64,000 nucleotides of DNA from Blastococcus capsensis (GTDB lineage Bacteria > Actinomycetota > Actinomycetes > Mycobacteriales > Geodermatophilaceae). The notes beneath the pieces are model-generated. The model was not told the origin of the DNA, ran no database searches, and saw only the letters and a list, made by a program, of their open reading frames with translations. Positions 45,996-55,027 of this stretch are shown piece after piece; the first letter of the stretch is position 1, and the number at the start of each line of letters is the position of its first letter. Location: contig NZ_JASNNW010000012.1 in NCBI RefSeq assembly GCF_030165005.1, forward strand, positions 1 through 64,000, given 5' to 3'. The translations under genes and the position numbers were made by a program.

Positions 45996-46580
45996 TCAGA
46001 ACCGTGGTGCGTGGGTCAGGACCGTGGCACGCGGGATCAAGACCAGATCGAGCCCCATCAGCACCTCGTCGCGCCGGTCGTCAGCACTGATCTGCAGCGC
46101 GCCCGGCCAGCAGCCGGCCACCGTCCAGCCGAACTGCCCGTAGAAGCCCTCCAGCCCCATCCCGCCGCGCACCTCCAGCCGGAGCGACGCCAGCCCCAGG
46201 TCCTCGCGGGCAGCCCGGGCGACCTCGGCCATCAGCAGGCGGGCGATCCCGGTGCCCCGCGCCGGCAGCGCCGTCTGCACGTGGGTCACCCGCCCCCAGT
46301 GCGCCACCACCGGATCGGCGTTGCCCGTGAGCACCAGCCACCCGGCGAGGTCGCCTGCGCGGGTGGCGACCAGCAGCCGGCGCAGACGCGGGTCGAGCCC
46401 GGCGACGAGCTCGTCGACCACCGGCCGGACGACGTCGTCCCCGACCGGCAGCCGCTGCGCGAACCCGACCGCTCCCCCGGCGTCGGCGACGTCCCGCCAG
46501 CACGTGGCCAGCTTTCCTCGCAGCGCCTCGGGCACCTGCTCCGGCGCGCAGTACCAGCGCAGCGAAGGGTCGGCGGTCAC
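45996..46580 (-). CDS. GNAT-family N-acetyltransferase
   Basis: 194 residues. The acetyl-CoA-binding motif A is VQTALPARGTGIARLLMAEV (the R/Q-x-x-G-x-G/A loop and helix), followed by LASLRLEVRGGMGLEGFYGQFGW, the usual motif B with N/GxxxFYxxxGF. The N-terminus (LRWYCAPEQVPEALRGKLAT) is specific to this protein. The acceptor substrate is unknown. GTG 46580 (VTADPS) is the most reasonable start; no ribosome site is clear. It is divergent from the molybdenum hydroxylase operon across 64 bp. Confidence 0.85.
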   Translation of the reverse strand: MTADPSLRWYCAPEQVPEALRGKLATCWRDVADAGGAVGFAQRLPVGDDVVRPVVDELVAGLDPRLRRLLVATRAGDLAGWLVLTGNADPVVAHWGRVTHVQTALPARGTGIARLLMAEVARAAREDLGLASLRLEVRGGMGLEGFYGQFGWTVAGCWPGALQISADDRRDEVLMGLDLVLIPRATVLTHAPRF

Positions 46581-46644
46581 CGCGCCAGCCTCGCAGGACG
46601 CCACCGGGTTTGCCGTGCCTGCCCCACCGGGCACCGCCCCGGCC

Positions 46645-47151
46645 ATGGACGCGGACATCACCCTGCGGGTCGACGGCGAGACCCGCCGGCTGACCGTCGA
46701 CACCCGCACCTCGCTGCTCGACGCGCTGCGCGAGCGGCTCGGCAACCCCAGCCCGAAGAAGGGCTGCGACCACGGCCAGTGCGGGGCCTGCACGATCCTG
46801 CTCGACGGGCAGCGCGCGCTGTCCTGCCTGGCGCTCGCGGTCGCGTACGACGGCGCGGAGATCACCACCGCCGACGGCCTCGCCCGGGACGGCGAGCTGC
46901 ACCCCGTCCAGCGCGCCTTCCTCGAGCGCGACGCCTTCCAGTGCGGCTACTGCACCCCGGGCCAGATCTGCTCGGCGGTCGGCGTGATCGACGAGTTCGA
47001 GAAGGGCTGGCCGAGCCACGTCACCGAGGACCTCACCGGCGAGCCGGAGATCACCCATGACGAGGTGGCCGAGCGGATGAGCGGCAACCTCTGCCGCTGC
47101 GCGGCCTACGTGAACATCACCCCCGCCGTCCAGGAGGCGGCAGGCGCATGA
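46645..47151 (+). CDS. Molybdenum hydroxylase, 2Fe-2S small subunit
   Basis: 168 residues with two [2Fe-2S] clusters. The plant-ferredoxin-like N-terminal cluster uses [14 protein letters not shown] plus LSC (~residues 41-64). The C-terminal four-helix domain has [15 protein letters not shown] and [12 protein letters not shown]. It carries electrons from the Mo site to FAD in the neighbouring subunit. No twin-arginine signal is present, so the complex is cytoplasmic, unlike E. coli PaoA. ATG 46645 is chosen, with GTG 46615 as alternative. First gene of a three-gene operon with 4-bp ATGA overlaps. Confidence 0.93.
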   Translation: MDADITLRVDGETRRLTVDTRTSLLDALRERLGNPSPKKGCDHGQCGACTILLDGQRALSCLALAVAYDGAEITTADGLARDGELHPVQRAFLERDAFQCGYCTPGQICSAVGVIDEFEKGWPSHVTEDLTGEPEITHDEVAERMSGNLCRCAAYVNITPAVQEAAGA

Positions 47152-48161
47152 AGCCCTTCGCCTACGCGCACCCCGGCGACGTCGCCGAGGCGGTCCGCGA
47201 CGTCGCCGCCGAGCCGAACGCCGTCTTCCTCGCCGGCGGCACCAACCTGGTCGACCACCTGCGCCTCGGCGTCGCCCGGCCCGACCTGGTCGTCGACGTC
47301 CGCACCCTCACCTCGCGCGAGATCACCGACCTCGACGACGGCGGCCTGCGACTGGGGGCCGCCAGCACCAACAGCGAGGTGGCCGCCGACCGGCGGGTGC
47401 GCGAGCGCTACCCGGTGCTCGCCCAGGCGCTGCTGGCCGGCGCCACCGGGCAGCTGCGCAACATGGCGACCACCGGCGGCAACCCGCTGCAGCGCACCCG
47501 CTGCCCGTACTTCCAGGACGTCACGACGCCCTGCAACAAGCGCCAGCCCGGAACCGGCTGCTCCGCCGTCGGCGGGTACACCCGCTACCACGCGATCCTC
47601 GGGACGCCGGGCGCGCTGCCCGACCCGACCGCCCCCGAGACCTGCATCGCCACCCACCCCTCGGACATGGCCGTCGCCCTGACCGCGCTGGACGCCCAGG
47701 TCCACACCCTCGGCCCGGCCGGCGTCCGCACCGTCCCCTTCGTCGACCTGCACCGGCTGCCCGGCGATGACCCGTCGAAGGACACCGTGCTCGAGCACGG
47801 CGAGCTGATCACCGCGATCGACCTCCCGCCGCTGCCGGCCGGTGCCCGGTCGGCCTACCGCAAGGTGCGCGATCGGGCGTCCTACGCGTTCGCGCTGGTG
47901 AGCGTCGCGGCCGTGGTCCACGACGGCGATGTCCGCATCGCGCTCGGCGGCGTCGCCCACAAGCCGTGGCGGGCGACCCGCGCCGAGGAGATCCTGCGCG
48001 GCGGCCCGCTCACCGACCACGCCGTCCGCGCCGCGATGGACGCCGAGCTCGCGGTCGCCCAGCCACAGCCCGGCGTCGAGGGCGGCAACGGGTTCAAGAT
48101 CCCTCTCGCCGCCCGCACCGTCGCGGCTACCGTGCGCACGCTGACCGAGGAGCAGTCATGA
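47148..48161 (+). CDS. Molybdenum hydroxylase, FAD subunit with 4Fe-4S insert (PaoB-like)
   Basis: 337 residues. FAD-binding motifs [15 protein letters not shown] (~28-42) and [16 protein letters not shown] (~108-122). Unlike plain xanthine dehydrogenase FAD subunits it carries cysteines 119, 129, 138 and 166 in an inserted stretch ([27 protein letters not shown]). This is the arrangement that binds an extra [4Fe-4S] cluster in PaoB and 4-hydroxybenzoyl-CoA reductase. That makes a PaoABC-type aldehyde oxidoreductase the better reading than xanthine dehydrogenase. ATG 47148 overlaps the preceding stop as ATGA. Confidence 0.88.
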   Translation: MKPFAYAHPGDVAEAVRDVAAEPNAVFLAGGTNLVDHLRLGVARPDLVVDVRTLTSREITDLDDGGLRLGAASTNSEVAADRRVRERYPVLAQALLAGATGQLRNMATTGGNPLQRTRCPYFQDVTTPCNKRQPGTGCSAVGGYTRYHAILGTPGALPDPTAPETCIATHPSDMAVALTALDAQVHTLGPAGVRTVPFVDLHRLPGDDPSKDTVLEHGELITAIDLPPLPAGARSAYRKVRDRASYAFALVSVAAVVHDGDVRIALGGVAHKPWRATRAEEILRGGPLTDHAVRAAMDAELAVAQPQPGVEGGNGFKIPLAARTVAATVRTLTEEQS

Positions 48162-50257
48162 CCGACCTGCTGGAGCCGCGCGCGATCGGGCAGGGCCTGG
48201 TCCGCCGGGACGGCGAGCTCAAGGTGCGCGGCACCGCCACCTACGCCGTCGAGACGCCGGTCGAGAACCCGGCCTACTGCCACCCGGTGCAGGCGACCGT
48301 CGCGCGCGGCCGGGTCACCGCCATGGACACCGCAGCGGCCACGGCCCTCGACGGGGTGCTGGCGGTGCTCACCCCGTTCGACGCCGAGCGCCTGGCGAGC
48401 ACCGAGGACGCCGAGTACGCCGTCCTGCAGAGCGACGAGGTCGCCTTCCGCGGGCAGCTGATCGGCGTCGTGATCGCGGAGACCTCCGAGGTCGCCCGTC
48501 AGGCCGCGGACTCGGTCAGGGTCACCTACGACGAGCAGGAGCACGACGCGGAGCTCGCGGTCGACCACCCCGGCCTGTACAAGCCGGAGAAGGTCAACGC
48601 GGGCCACGAGACCGACACCGCGGAGGGCGACGTCGCCGCCGCGATGGCCACGCCCCAGCGGGACGGTGGAGTGACCCTGGAGCGCACCTACTCCACCGCG
48701 ATGTACCACAACAACCCGCTCGAGCCGCACGCGACGACGGCGCTGTGGGACGCCGACGCGCAGTTCCTGACCCTGTGGGACTCGACCCAGGGCGTGCACC
48801 CCGACCGCGCCGCGGTCTGCGAGGTGTTCGGCCTGGAGCAGGAGCAGGTGCGGGTGGTCTGCCCGTACGTCGGCGGCGGGTTCGGCTCGAAGGGCACCCC
48901 GCACGCGAACGTCATGCTCGCCGTGATGGCCGCCCGCGCGCTGCCCGGCCGGCCGGTGAAGCTGGCGCTCACCCGGCAGCAGATGTTCTTCCTGGCCGGC
49001 TACCGCACGCCGACCATCCAGCAGATGCAGCTGGCCGCCGACCGCCGCGGCCGGCTGCAAGCGATCGCGATCGACGTGGTCGAGCAGACCTCGCGGATCA
49101 AGGAGTTCGCGGAGCAGACCGGCGTCCCGGCCCGGATGATGTACGCCTCCCCCAACCGGCGCTCCACCCACCGGCTGGCCGCCCTCGACGTCCCGGTGCC
49201 GTCCTGGATGCGCGCACCCGGCGAGTGCCCGGGCATGTTCGGCCCCGAGGTGGCGATGGACGAGCTGGCCGAGGAGCTGGGCCTCGACCCGGTCGAGCTG
49301 CGGGTCCGCAACGAGCCGGAGGTCGACCCGGAGACGGGGAAGCCGTGGTCGAGCCGCAACCTGGTGCGCTGCCTACGGGAGGGCGCCGAGCGGTTCGGCT
49401 GGGCCGAGCGCCCGCGCGGGCGGCGGGAGGGCGACTGGCTGGTCGGGTACGGGGTGGCGTCCTCGGTCTACCCGACGATGCGCCAGGCGACGTCGACGGC
49501 GAACCTGCGCTACGCGGACGGCCGCTACGTCGCCGAGATCGGCGCCGCGGACCTGGGCACCGGGGCGTGGACGATCCTGCCGCAGATCACCGCCGACGCC
49601 CTCGGCGTGGACGTCGGCGACGTCGACGTGCGGATCGGCGACACGCAGTACCCGACCGCCTCGGTGGCCGGCGGCTCCTCGGGCACCAACACCTGGGGCT
49701 CGGCGCTGGTGGTGGCCGCCCGCGCGTTCCGCGACAAGTTCGGCGGATCGCCGGACGACGGCGACGAGATCTCCGGCGACGTCGACCAGGCCGCCAAGGA
49801 CGACGCCCACGCCCCCTATGCGTTCGGCGCCCAGTTCGTGGAGGCGCGGGTCAACGCCGACACCGGGGAGATCCGGGTGCCGCGCCTGCTCGGCGTCTTC
49901 GGCGTCGGCCGGGTGATCAACCCGCGCACCGCGCGCTCGCAGCTGATCGGCGGCATGACCATGGGCCTGTCGATGGCGCTGCACGAGAACAGCGTCTGGG
50001 ACCCGCGGATCGGGCAGGTGGCCAACCACGACCTCGCCGAGTACCACATCACGGTCAACGCCGACGTCGGCGAGATCGAGGCGGTGTGGCTCGACGAGCA
50101 CGATCCCTACGTCAACGCGATGGGGTCCAAGGGCATCGGCGAGATCGGCATCACCGGGACGGCGGCCGCCGTCGTCAACGCCGTGCACGCCGCGACGGGC
50201 GTGCGGGTGCGGGACCTGCCGGTGACGCTGGACAAGGTCCTGCCGGGGCTGCCCTGA
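48158..50257 (+). CDS. Molybdenum hydroxylase, Mo-cofactor large subunit (PaoC-like)
   Basis: 699 residues, binding the molybdopterin cofactor and substrate. Features: [13 protein letters not shown] at the N-terminus; [33 protein letters not shown] for cofactor contact; [39 protein letters not shown]; and [20 protein letters not shown], with the catalytic Glu in GIGEIG. The length and motifs fit PaoC/YagR aldehyde oxidoreductases; aromatic or aliphatic aldehydes are the likely substrates (inference). Overlaps the FAD gene by ATGA. No XdhC/PaoD maturation gene follows in the window. Confidence 0.92.
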   Translation: MTDLLEPRAIGQGLVRRDGELKVRGTATYAVETPVENPAYCHPVQATVARGRVTAMDTAAATALDGVLAVLTPFDAERLASTEDAEYAVLQSDEVAFRGQLIGVVIAETSEVARQAADSVRVTYDEQEHDAELAVDHPGLYKPEKVNAGHETDTAEGDVAAAMATPQRDGGVTLERTYSTAMYHNNPLEPHATTALWDADAQFLTLWDSTQGVHPDRAAVCEVFGLEQEQVRVVCPYVGGGFGSKGTPHANVMLAVMAARALPGRPVKLALTRQQMFFLAGYRTPTIQQMQLAADRRGRLQAIAIDVVEQTSRIKEFAEQTGVPARMMYASPNRRSTHRLAALDVPVPSWMRAPGECPGMFGPEVAMDELAEELGLDPVELRVRNEPEVDPETGKPWSSRNLVRCLREGAERFGWAERPRGRREGDWLVGYGVASSVYPTMRQATSTANLRYADGRYVAEIGAADLGTGAWTILPQITADALGVDVGDVDVRIGDTQYPTASVAGGSSGTNTWGSALVVAARAFRDKFGGSPDDGDEISGDVDQAAKDDAHAPYAFGAQFVEARVNADTGEIRVPRLLGVFGVGRVINPRTARSQLIGGMTMGLSMALHENSVWDPRIGQVANHDLAEYHITVNADVGEIEAVWLDEHDPYVNAMGSKGIGEIGITGTAAAVVNAVHAATGVRVRDLPVTLDKVLPGLP

Positions 50258-50454
50258 CCCGTGCGCCGGGCGTGACCGGCGTGACGTGACGGGTCGGTCC
50301 GGCACGGGCATGACTCTTGCCACAGCGCCGACCGCCGTCGATGAACGCGCTGGTCAGCGGCTCGCCGGCAGCCCGCCATACGTCCCGACGGCGGTGGCGC
50401 GCGGGAGGGCCCCGTTGGGCGTGTCGTCTCCGCGGCAGCGAAGATGTCTCCGAC

Positions 50455-52227
50455 ATGGCGACTGCAGCAGCAGCGGCGGCCCGGGCCCCGCAGACGACCA
50501 GCCGACCGCTCCGGGCATGGCAGCAGGCCGCCCTCGGCCAGTACGAGGAGGCCTCCCCCAAGGACTTCCTGGTCACCGCTACGCCGGGCGCCGGCAAGAC
50601 GACGTTCGCCCTGACGCTGGCCGCGCGGTTGCTGGCCCGTCGCGAGGTCGCGCGCGTGGTCGTCGTCGCCCCCACCGACCACCTGCGGCTGCAGTGGGCC
50701 GAGGCCGCCGACGCGATGGGCATCGTGCTCGACCCGAACCTGACCAACGCCGTCGGCCCGGTGCGCGCCGGCACCCAGGGCTACGTGACCACCTACGCGC
50801 AGGTCGCGGGCAAGCCGATGCTCCACGCCGCCCGCTCCACCGCCGTCAAGTCCCTGGTCATCCTCGACGAGGTGCACCACGCCGGCGACGGCCTCTCCTG
50901 GGGCGAGGCGGTCGAGGAGGCCTACGGCATGGCCGCCCGTCGGCTGTGCCTGACCGGGACGCCGTTCCGCACCAAGCCCGACGAGCGCATCCCCTTCGTG
51001 CGGTACGAGGAGGACACGTTCGAGGGCGAAGCGGGCGGCCTGGTCAGCCGCGCCGACTACACCTACGGCTACAAGGAGGCGCTGGCCGACGACGTCGTCC
51101 GCCCGGTCGTCTTCGCCGCCTACACCGGCACCTCGCGCTGGCGGAACTCCGCCGGCGAGGTCGTCGCCGCATCGCTGAGCGAGGCCGGCACGAAGTCGGT
51201 GGAGATGCAGGCCTGGCGCACGGCGCTGGACCCCAAGGGGCAGTGGGTGCCGCACGTCATCGCCGCGATGGACGACCGGATCACCCACCTGCGCGAGGAG
51301 GGCGGCATGCCCGACGCCGCCGGCCTGATCCTCGCCAGCGACCAGGACGACGCCCGCGCCTACGCCAAGATCGTCCGCCGGGTCACCGGCAAGGCCGCGG
51401 AGCTGATCCTCTCCGACGACCCGAAGGCGTCGAAGAAGATCGAGAAGTTCGCCACCGGGTCCGCGCGGATCGCGGTCTGCGTCCGGATGATCTCCGAGGG
51501 CGTCGACGTGCCACGCGCCGCCGTCCTGGCGTGGATGACCTCCTACCGGACGCCGCTGTTCTTCGCCCAGGCCGTCGGCCGCGTGGTCCGTTCCCGGGCG
51601 TCGCACGAGTCGGCCACGGTGTTCCTGCCCGCCGTCCGCCCGCTGCTGTCGCTGGCCGCCTCCATGGAGGAGCAGCGCAACCACGTCATGCCGCCGCCCA
51701 GGAGCCAGCCGGAGGATGAGCTCGAGGCGCTCGACCTGCCGCCCCGGGAACCGCGGGAGGGCGAGATGAAGCAGTGGGAGGCCCTGGAGGCCGACGCCCG
51801 CTTCGCGCACGTGCTGCACGGCGGGACGGCGCACACCGGCGAGGGCCGCCCCGCGCTCGTGGCGCCCGAGGAGGAGGACTTCCTCGGCATCCCCGGCCTG
51901 CTCACACCCGAGCAGACGGCGTCGCTGCTGGCCAAGCGGGACGACGAGCTGCGGGTGCGCATCGCCTCCCGCCAGCACTCCGACGACGAGGAGTTCATGC
52001 TCGTCGAGGACCACCCCGACGAGCACGATGCCGGCCGCTCGTGGCGCGACGCCGCCGAGCTGCGCCGGGAGATCAACCGCCTGGTCAACCGGGTGGCGGC
52101 GCGGACCTCGCAGCCGCAGGCCGTGGTGCACACCCAGCTGCGCCAGTCGGTGCCCGGGCCGCCGTCGGCGTCGGCATCGGTCGACGTGCTCCGCGCCCGC
52201 CGGGAACGCCTCCGCACGATGCTCTAG
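50455..52227 (+). CDS. Superfamily 2 DEAD/DEAH-box helicase
   Basis: 590 residues. Walker A LVTATPGAGKTTFALTLAAR (~42); motif Ia VVVVAPTDHLRLQW; motif II VILDEVHHAGDG (~140); motif III RLCLTGTPFRTKPDER; helicase domain 2 with RIAVCVRMISEGVDVPRAAV (V) and FFAQAVGRVVRSRASHESAT (VI). C-terminal ~130 residues are charged with an acidic stretch and helices (LRREINRLVNRVAARTSQPQ). Resembles uncharacterised actinobacterial type III restriction-like helicases, but no methyltransferase or nuclease is adjacent. ATG 50455 follows a 197-bp gap. The TAG stop shares CTAG with the convergent phosphatase gene. Confidence 0.9.
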   Translation: MATAAAAAARAPQTTSRPLRAWQQAALGQYEEASPKDFLVTATPGAGKTTFALTLAARLLARREVARVVVVAPTDHLRLQWAEAADAMGIVLDPNLTNAVGPVRAGTQGYVTTYAQVAGKPMLHAARSTAVKSLVILDEVHHAGDGLSWGEAVEEAYGMAARRLCLTGTPFRTKPDERIPFVRYEEDTFEGEAGGLVSRADYTYGYKEALADDVVRPVVFAAYTGTSRWRNSAGEVVAASLSEAGTKSVEMQAWRTALDPKGQWVPHVIAAMDDRITHLREEGGMPDAAGLILASDQDDARAYAKIVRRVTGKAAELILSDDPKASKKIEKFATGSARIAVCVRMISEGVDVPRAAVLAWMTSYRTPLFFAQAVGRVVRSRASHESATVFLPAVRPLLSLAASMEEQRNHVMPPPRSQPEDELEALDLPPREPREGEMKQWEALEADARFAHVLHGGTAHTGEGRPALVAPEEEDFLGIPGLLTPEQTASLLAKRDDELRVRIASRQHSDDEEFMLVEDHPDEHDAGRSWRDAAELRREINRLVNRVAARTSQPQAVVHTQLRQSVPGPPSASASVDVLRARRERLRTML

Positions 52228-53945
52228 CTGCCCGGCGAGGTCCCCTCAGGCCGGTGCCGGCCCAGGCGCTCGGCGTGCACCTCGGTCAGCGCGGCGCGGC
52301 CCTCGCGCCGCACGGCCCGCTCGATGCACAGACCGGCGGCCGACGCGTCGAGGTGCAGGCTGACCAGGGTGTTGCCGTAGAGCGGACCGGTCGTGACCCG
52401 CCAGTCGGGAACGGGCGGACGCACCCCGGCCGAGCGGGTGAGCAATCGCCCGACCGCCTCGGCGACCCGGGTGGAGGCGAACCGGAAGGCACGCTGCCCC
52501 CGCCGCGGGAAGGCGTTGCGCAGCGGCGAGCTGACGATCTGCACGACCTCGCTGGTCACCCCCTCCGCGGGGGGATAGCGCACCGGTGCCACGTACGAGT
52601 GGTGGACGTCGCCGGAGAGCACCAGCACCGAGGCCGGGGCGCGCCCGCGCCGTCCGGCGGCGACCTCGCCGAGCCGGCCGGCCAACCGGTCGAACGAGCT
52701 GCGGAAGGCAGCCCAGTGCTCCAGGTCCACCCCTTGGCGCACCCGCTCCCCCAGGCTCGCCGCCCGGCGGCCCCAGGCACCGCCGCAGACGGCCTCGTTC
52801 CAGCTCTCGAGGTCGTGCACGGCCCGCTCGAGGAAGACCGGGAGGGACGAGGCCACGAGCAGGTGGGCGCAGTCGCCGCGGAGCTGGCCCTCAACCCCGC
52901 TCCACTCGGCCTCGCTCAGCATGCTGCGCCGCCCCTGCTCGAGCACCCGCCCCGACCGCGTGTCCACCACGACCAGGCGGGCCACGCCCATGTCGCGCGC
53001 GTAGCTCCACCACGACAGCTTGCGGCCGTCGACTTCGTCGTCCGCGCGTTCGGCCCGGGCCCGGAGCGGCTCCCCGGCCGCGCCGGGAGCCCGCAGCAGG
53101 TCGAGCAGCCCGTCCTCGGCGAGCTCGGCCGGCGAGACGTTGCCGATGTGCTGGTACGCCCAGTACGACATGTAGGCGCCCGCGATCCGTTCGGACCACC
53201 AGGGCAACTGCTGGATCTGGTGCCGCCAGACCTCGGACGTGTTCCAGTCGTCGTGCACGTCGTGGTCGTCGAAGATCATCGCCGAGGGCACCGTCGACAG
53301 CAGCCAGCGGACGTCGGGGTCGGTCCAGGAGTCGCGGTAGAGCCAGGTGTACTCCTCGAAATCGGCCACCCCGCGCCGGGGCTCGCTGTCCGGACCCCGC
53401 CGGGCGATCTGCATGTCCCGGATCCGCGGGGCCAGCCCCTCGTCGGCGTAGACCTGGTCGCCCAGCATCAGCAGCAGATCCGGCAACGGCCGCTCGCCGC
53501 GCGCGCACGCCACCGACAGCGCGGCCAGCGCGTCGACGCCCACGCCGCGCTCGTCCTGCTCGGGTTCGAGCACCCACGGCTCGGTGTGCGGACGGTCGAC
53601 CCGGCAGGACCCGAAGACCACGTCCAACGGGGCGTCGGGCCGTCGGGTGCGCAGCCGGCTGGGTGGCCGGTCGTCGTCCTCGGGCCACACCCGCTCGCCG
53701 TCCAGGGCCACGGTGTAAGGCGAATCGGTGCCCGGCGCCAGCCCGTCGACGACGACGAGGGCGTAATGGTGGCCCTCGACCTCGAACGTGCGGTCACGGA
53801 CGGTGACGTCGCTGGCGCGGACCTCGACCTCGCAGGCCGCTGACGTCTCCATCCACACCGTGGCCGTGGTGGCATCGGCGTAGCGCGGCATCGGTCCCAG
53901 CACCAGGCCGGCGGTCTCGCAGAAGTGCTGGATGTCCGACGGCAT
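52224..53945 (-). CDS. PhoD-like (alkaline phosphatase D family) metallophosphatase
   Basis: 573 residues. N-terminal beta-sandwich (LGPMPRYADATTATVWMETS, FEVEGHHYALVVVDGLAPGT). The phosphatase core has DVVFGSCRVDRP, LLLMLGDQVYADEGL (metal-binding Asp), AMIFDDHDVHDDWN (Asp-Asp-His-Asp), MLSEAEWSGVEGQL and ASVLVLSGDVHHSYVAPV (GDVHH, metal His). No Tat signal, so a cytoplasmic relative of PhoD rather than the secreted enzyme. Substrate unknown. ATG 53945 (MPSDIQHF) begins just before the sandwich. The end overlaps the helicase stop by CTAG. Confidence 0.9.
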   Translation of the reverse strand: MPSDIQHFCETAGLVLGPMPRYADATTATVWMETSAACEVEVRASDVTVRDRTFEVEGHHYALVVVDGLAPGTDSPYTVALDGERVWPEDDDRPPSRLRTRRPDAPLDVVFGSCRVDRPHTEPWVLEPEQDERGVGVDALAALSVACARGERPLPDLLLMLGDQVYADEGLAPRIRDMQIARRGPDSEPRRGVADFEEYTWLYRDSWTDPDVRWLLSTVPSAMIFDDHDVHDDWNTSEVWRHQIQQLPWWSERIAGAYMSYWAYQHIGNVSPAELAEDGLLDLLRAPGAAGEPLRARAERADDEVDGRKLSWWSYARDMGVARLVVVDTRSGRVLEQGRRSMLSEAEWSGVEGQLRGDCAHLLVASSLPVFLERAVHDLESWNEAVCGGAWGRRAASLGERVRQGVDLEHWAAFRSSFDRLAGRLGEVAAGRRGRAPASVLVLSGDVHHSYVAPVRYPPAEGVTSEVVQIVSSPLRNAFPRRGQRAFRFASTRVAEAVGRLLTRSAGVRPPVPDWRVTTGPLYGNTLVSLHLDASAAGLCIERAVRREGRAALTEVHAERLGRHRPEGTSPGS

Positions 53946-54269
53946 GGCGTCGTCCCTACCGCAGCCGTCGCCCGGAGGCCAACGCGGAAGCGATGTCAGG
54001 GTCCGGACCGGATGACGGCCGCCTCGCGGCGAGATGCACAACGCGGCTCCAGGCCCCCGACCGAGGTCGGGGCGGTAGTCCGTGAAGGCGTAACCAAATG
54101 GCACCCGGGGGCACGTGGCACCCGGCCCGGACGCTGTCGAGGCTACCCGCGGACGGCGGATCGTGTCGTGCCGAGTGGGCCCGGAGGGTCCCGCGCAGGC
54201 GCGACGAAGCGGCTCCACGCAAGCCGGGACGGCACCTGGTCGCGGTGCGGTCCGGAGGACCGCGATGTC
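53946..54269. other. 324-bp gap with a short inverted repeat, no gene seen
   Basis: No convincing reading frame or RNA gene. CCCCGACC (54055-54062) and GGTCGGGG (54065-54072) form an 8-bp inverted repeat with 2 bp between. This lies about 110 bp upstream of the phosphatase start, so it could be an operator for that gene or part of a terminator for the scramblase-like gene. Confidence 0.4.
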
Positions 54270-54968
54270 TCAGCGCTCGTCCTGCTTCAGGGCGGTGTCC
54301 ACGGTGAGTGCCGAGGCGATCACCATGCTGGCCAGCGGCTCGGGCAGCCGGTAGTGCACCAGGACGACGTAGCGGTCCGCGGTGGTGAACATCGTCCGCG
54401 CCAGGCCCTCCCACTTCTTCGTGATCCGGGCGACCTCGACCCCGGCCGCGTCGGTGATCGCGAAGTCCCAGGCCCGCCAGTTCTCCGCCTGGATGGCACC
54501 GACCAGCTGACCGCCGGCCACCAGGTCAAAGCGGATCCTGCCGAACACGTTGGCCTGCACGATCTCGCCGATCGGCGCCCCGTCGGGGCGCTCCACCACC
54601 ACCCGGGACTTCACCAGCTTCGCCGGCCGGGTGAGCACCAGCACCGGGCCGCGGGCGTCGCGCACCTCCAGCCGGTGGGTGAGGAACTGGTCCAGGCTCG
54701 ACAGCAGCCGGACCGCCTTCTGCACCCCGCTCTGGCCGACCTGGACGACGGCGCCGATCTGCTGGCCGTCGCCGTCGAGGACGGCGTACTCGTTCGTCAG
54801 CTCGATCAGCTTGGTCTTCTGGTTCACCAGGAGCACCGGCTGGTCGTACAGGGACGGCCCGGCCGGCGCCTGCTGGACGGAGCCGGTCCAGCCCTGGCCG
54901 TCCCACCAGCGGGTGCCCGCGGTGCCGGCGGGGTCGGGGTACCAGCCGGGCGGCGGGCTCTGGGTCAC
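54270..54968 (-). CDS. Phospholipid scramblase-like (LURP-one/Tubby fold) protein with DUF2510 N-terminus
   Basis: 232 residues. N-terminal DUF2510 motif PPPGWYPDPAGTAGTRWWDG ending in WT (residues 5-28), a short module common in actinobacterial membrane or secreted proteins. It is followed by a scramblase-related barrel: VLLVNQKTKLIELTNEYAVL, VRLLSSLDQFLTHRLEVRD, VLVLTRPAKLVKSRVVVERP, ENWRAWDFAITDAAGVEVAR, ITKKWEGLARTMFTTADRYV. Function in bacteria is unknown. GTG 54968 has TAGCGT 6 nt upstream. Confidence 0.85.
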   Translation of the reverse strand: MTQSPPPGWYPDPAGTAGTRWWDGQGWTGSVQQAPAGPSLYDQPVLLVNQKTKLIELTNEYAVLDGDGQQIGAVVQVGQSGVQKAVRLLSSLDQFLTHRLEVRDARGPVLVLTRPAKLVKSRVVVERPDGAPIGEIVQANVFGRIRFDLVAGGQLVGAIQAENWRAWDFAITDAAGVEVARITKKWEGLARTMFTTADRYVVLVHYRLPEPLASMVIASALTVDTALKQDER

Positions 54969-55027
54969 CCGGTCACGCTAGCGCCGCTCCCCGGAGACCC
55001 CCGGCGAGGCGTGCCAGACTCCGGCCC
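54969..55027. promoter_or_regulatory. Divergent leaderless promoters, scramblase-like and M20 genes
   Basis: Minus strand: TAGCGT, 6 nt, GTG 54968. Plus strand: CAGACT (55015-55020), 7 nt, ATG 55028. Confidence 0.4.

Noticed and set aside
46645..50257. Xanthine dehydrogenase
   Set aside because: The FAD subunit carries the four-cysteine insert of the PaoB group; purine specificity is not supported.
50455..52227. Part of a restriction or phage-defence system
   Set aside because: Only the helicase is present; neighbours are a molybdenum hydroxylase operon and a phosphatase, with no methyltransferase or nuclease.
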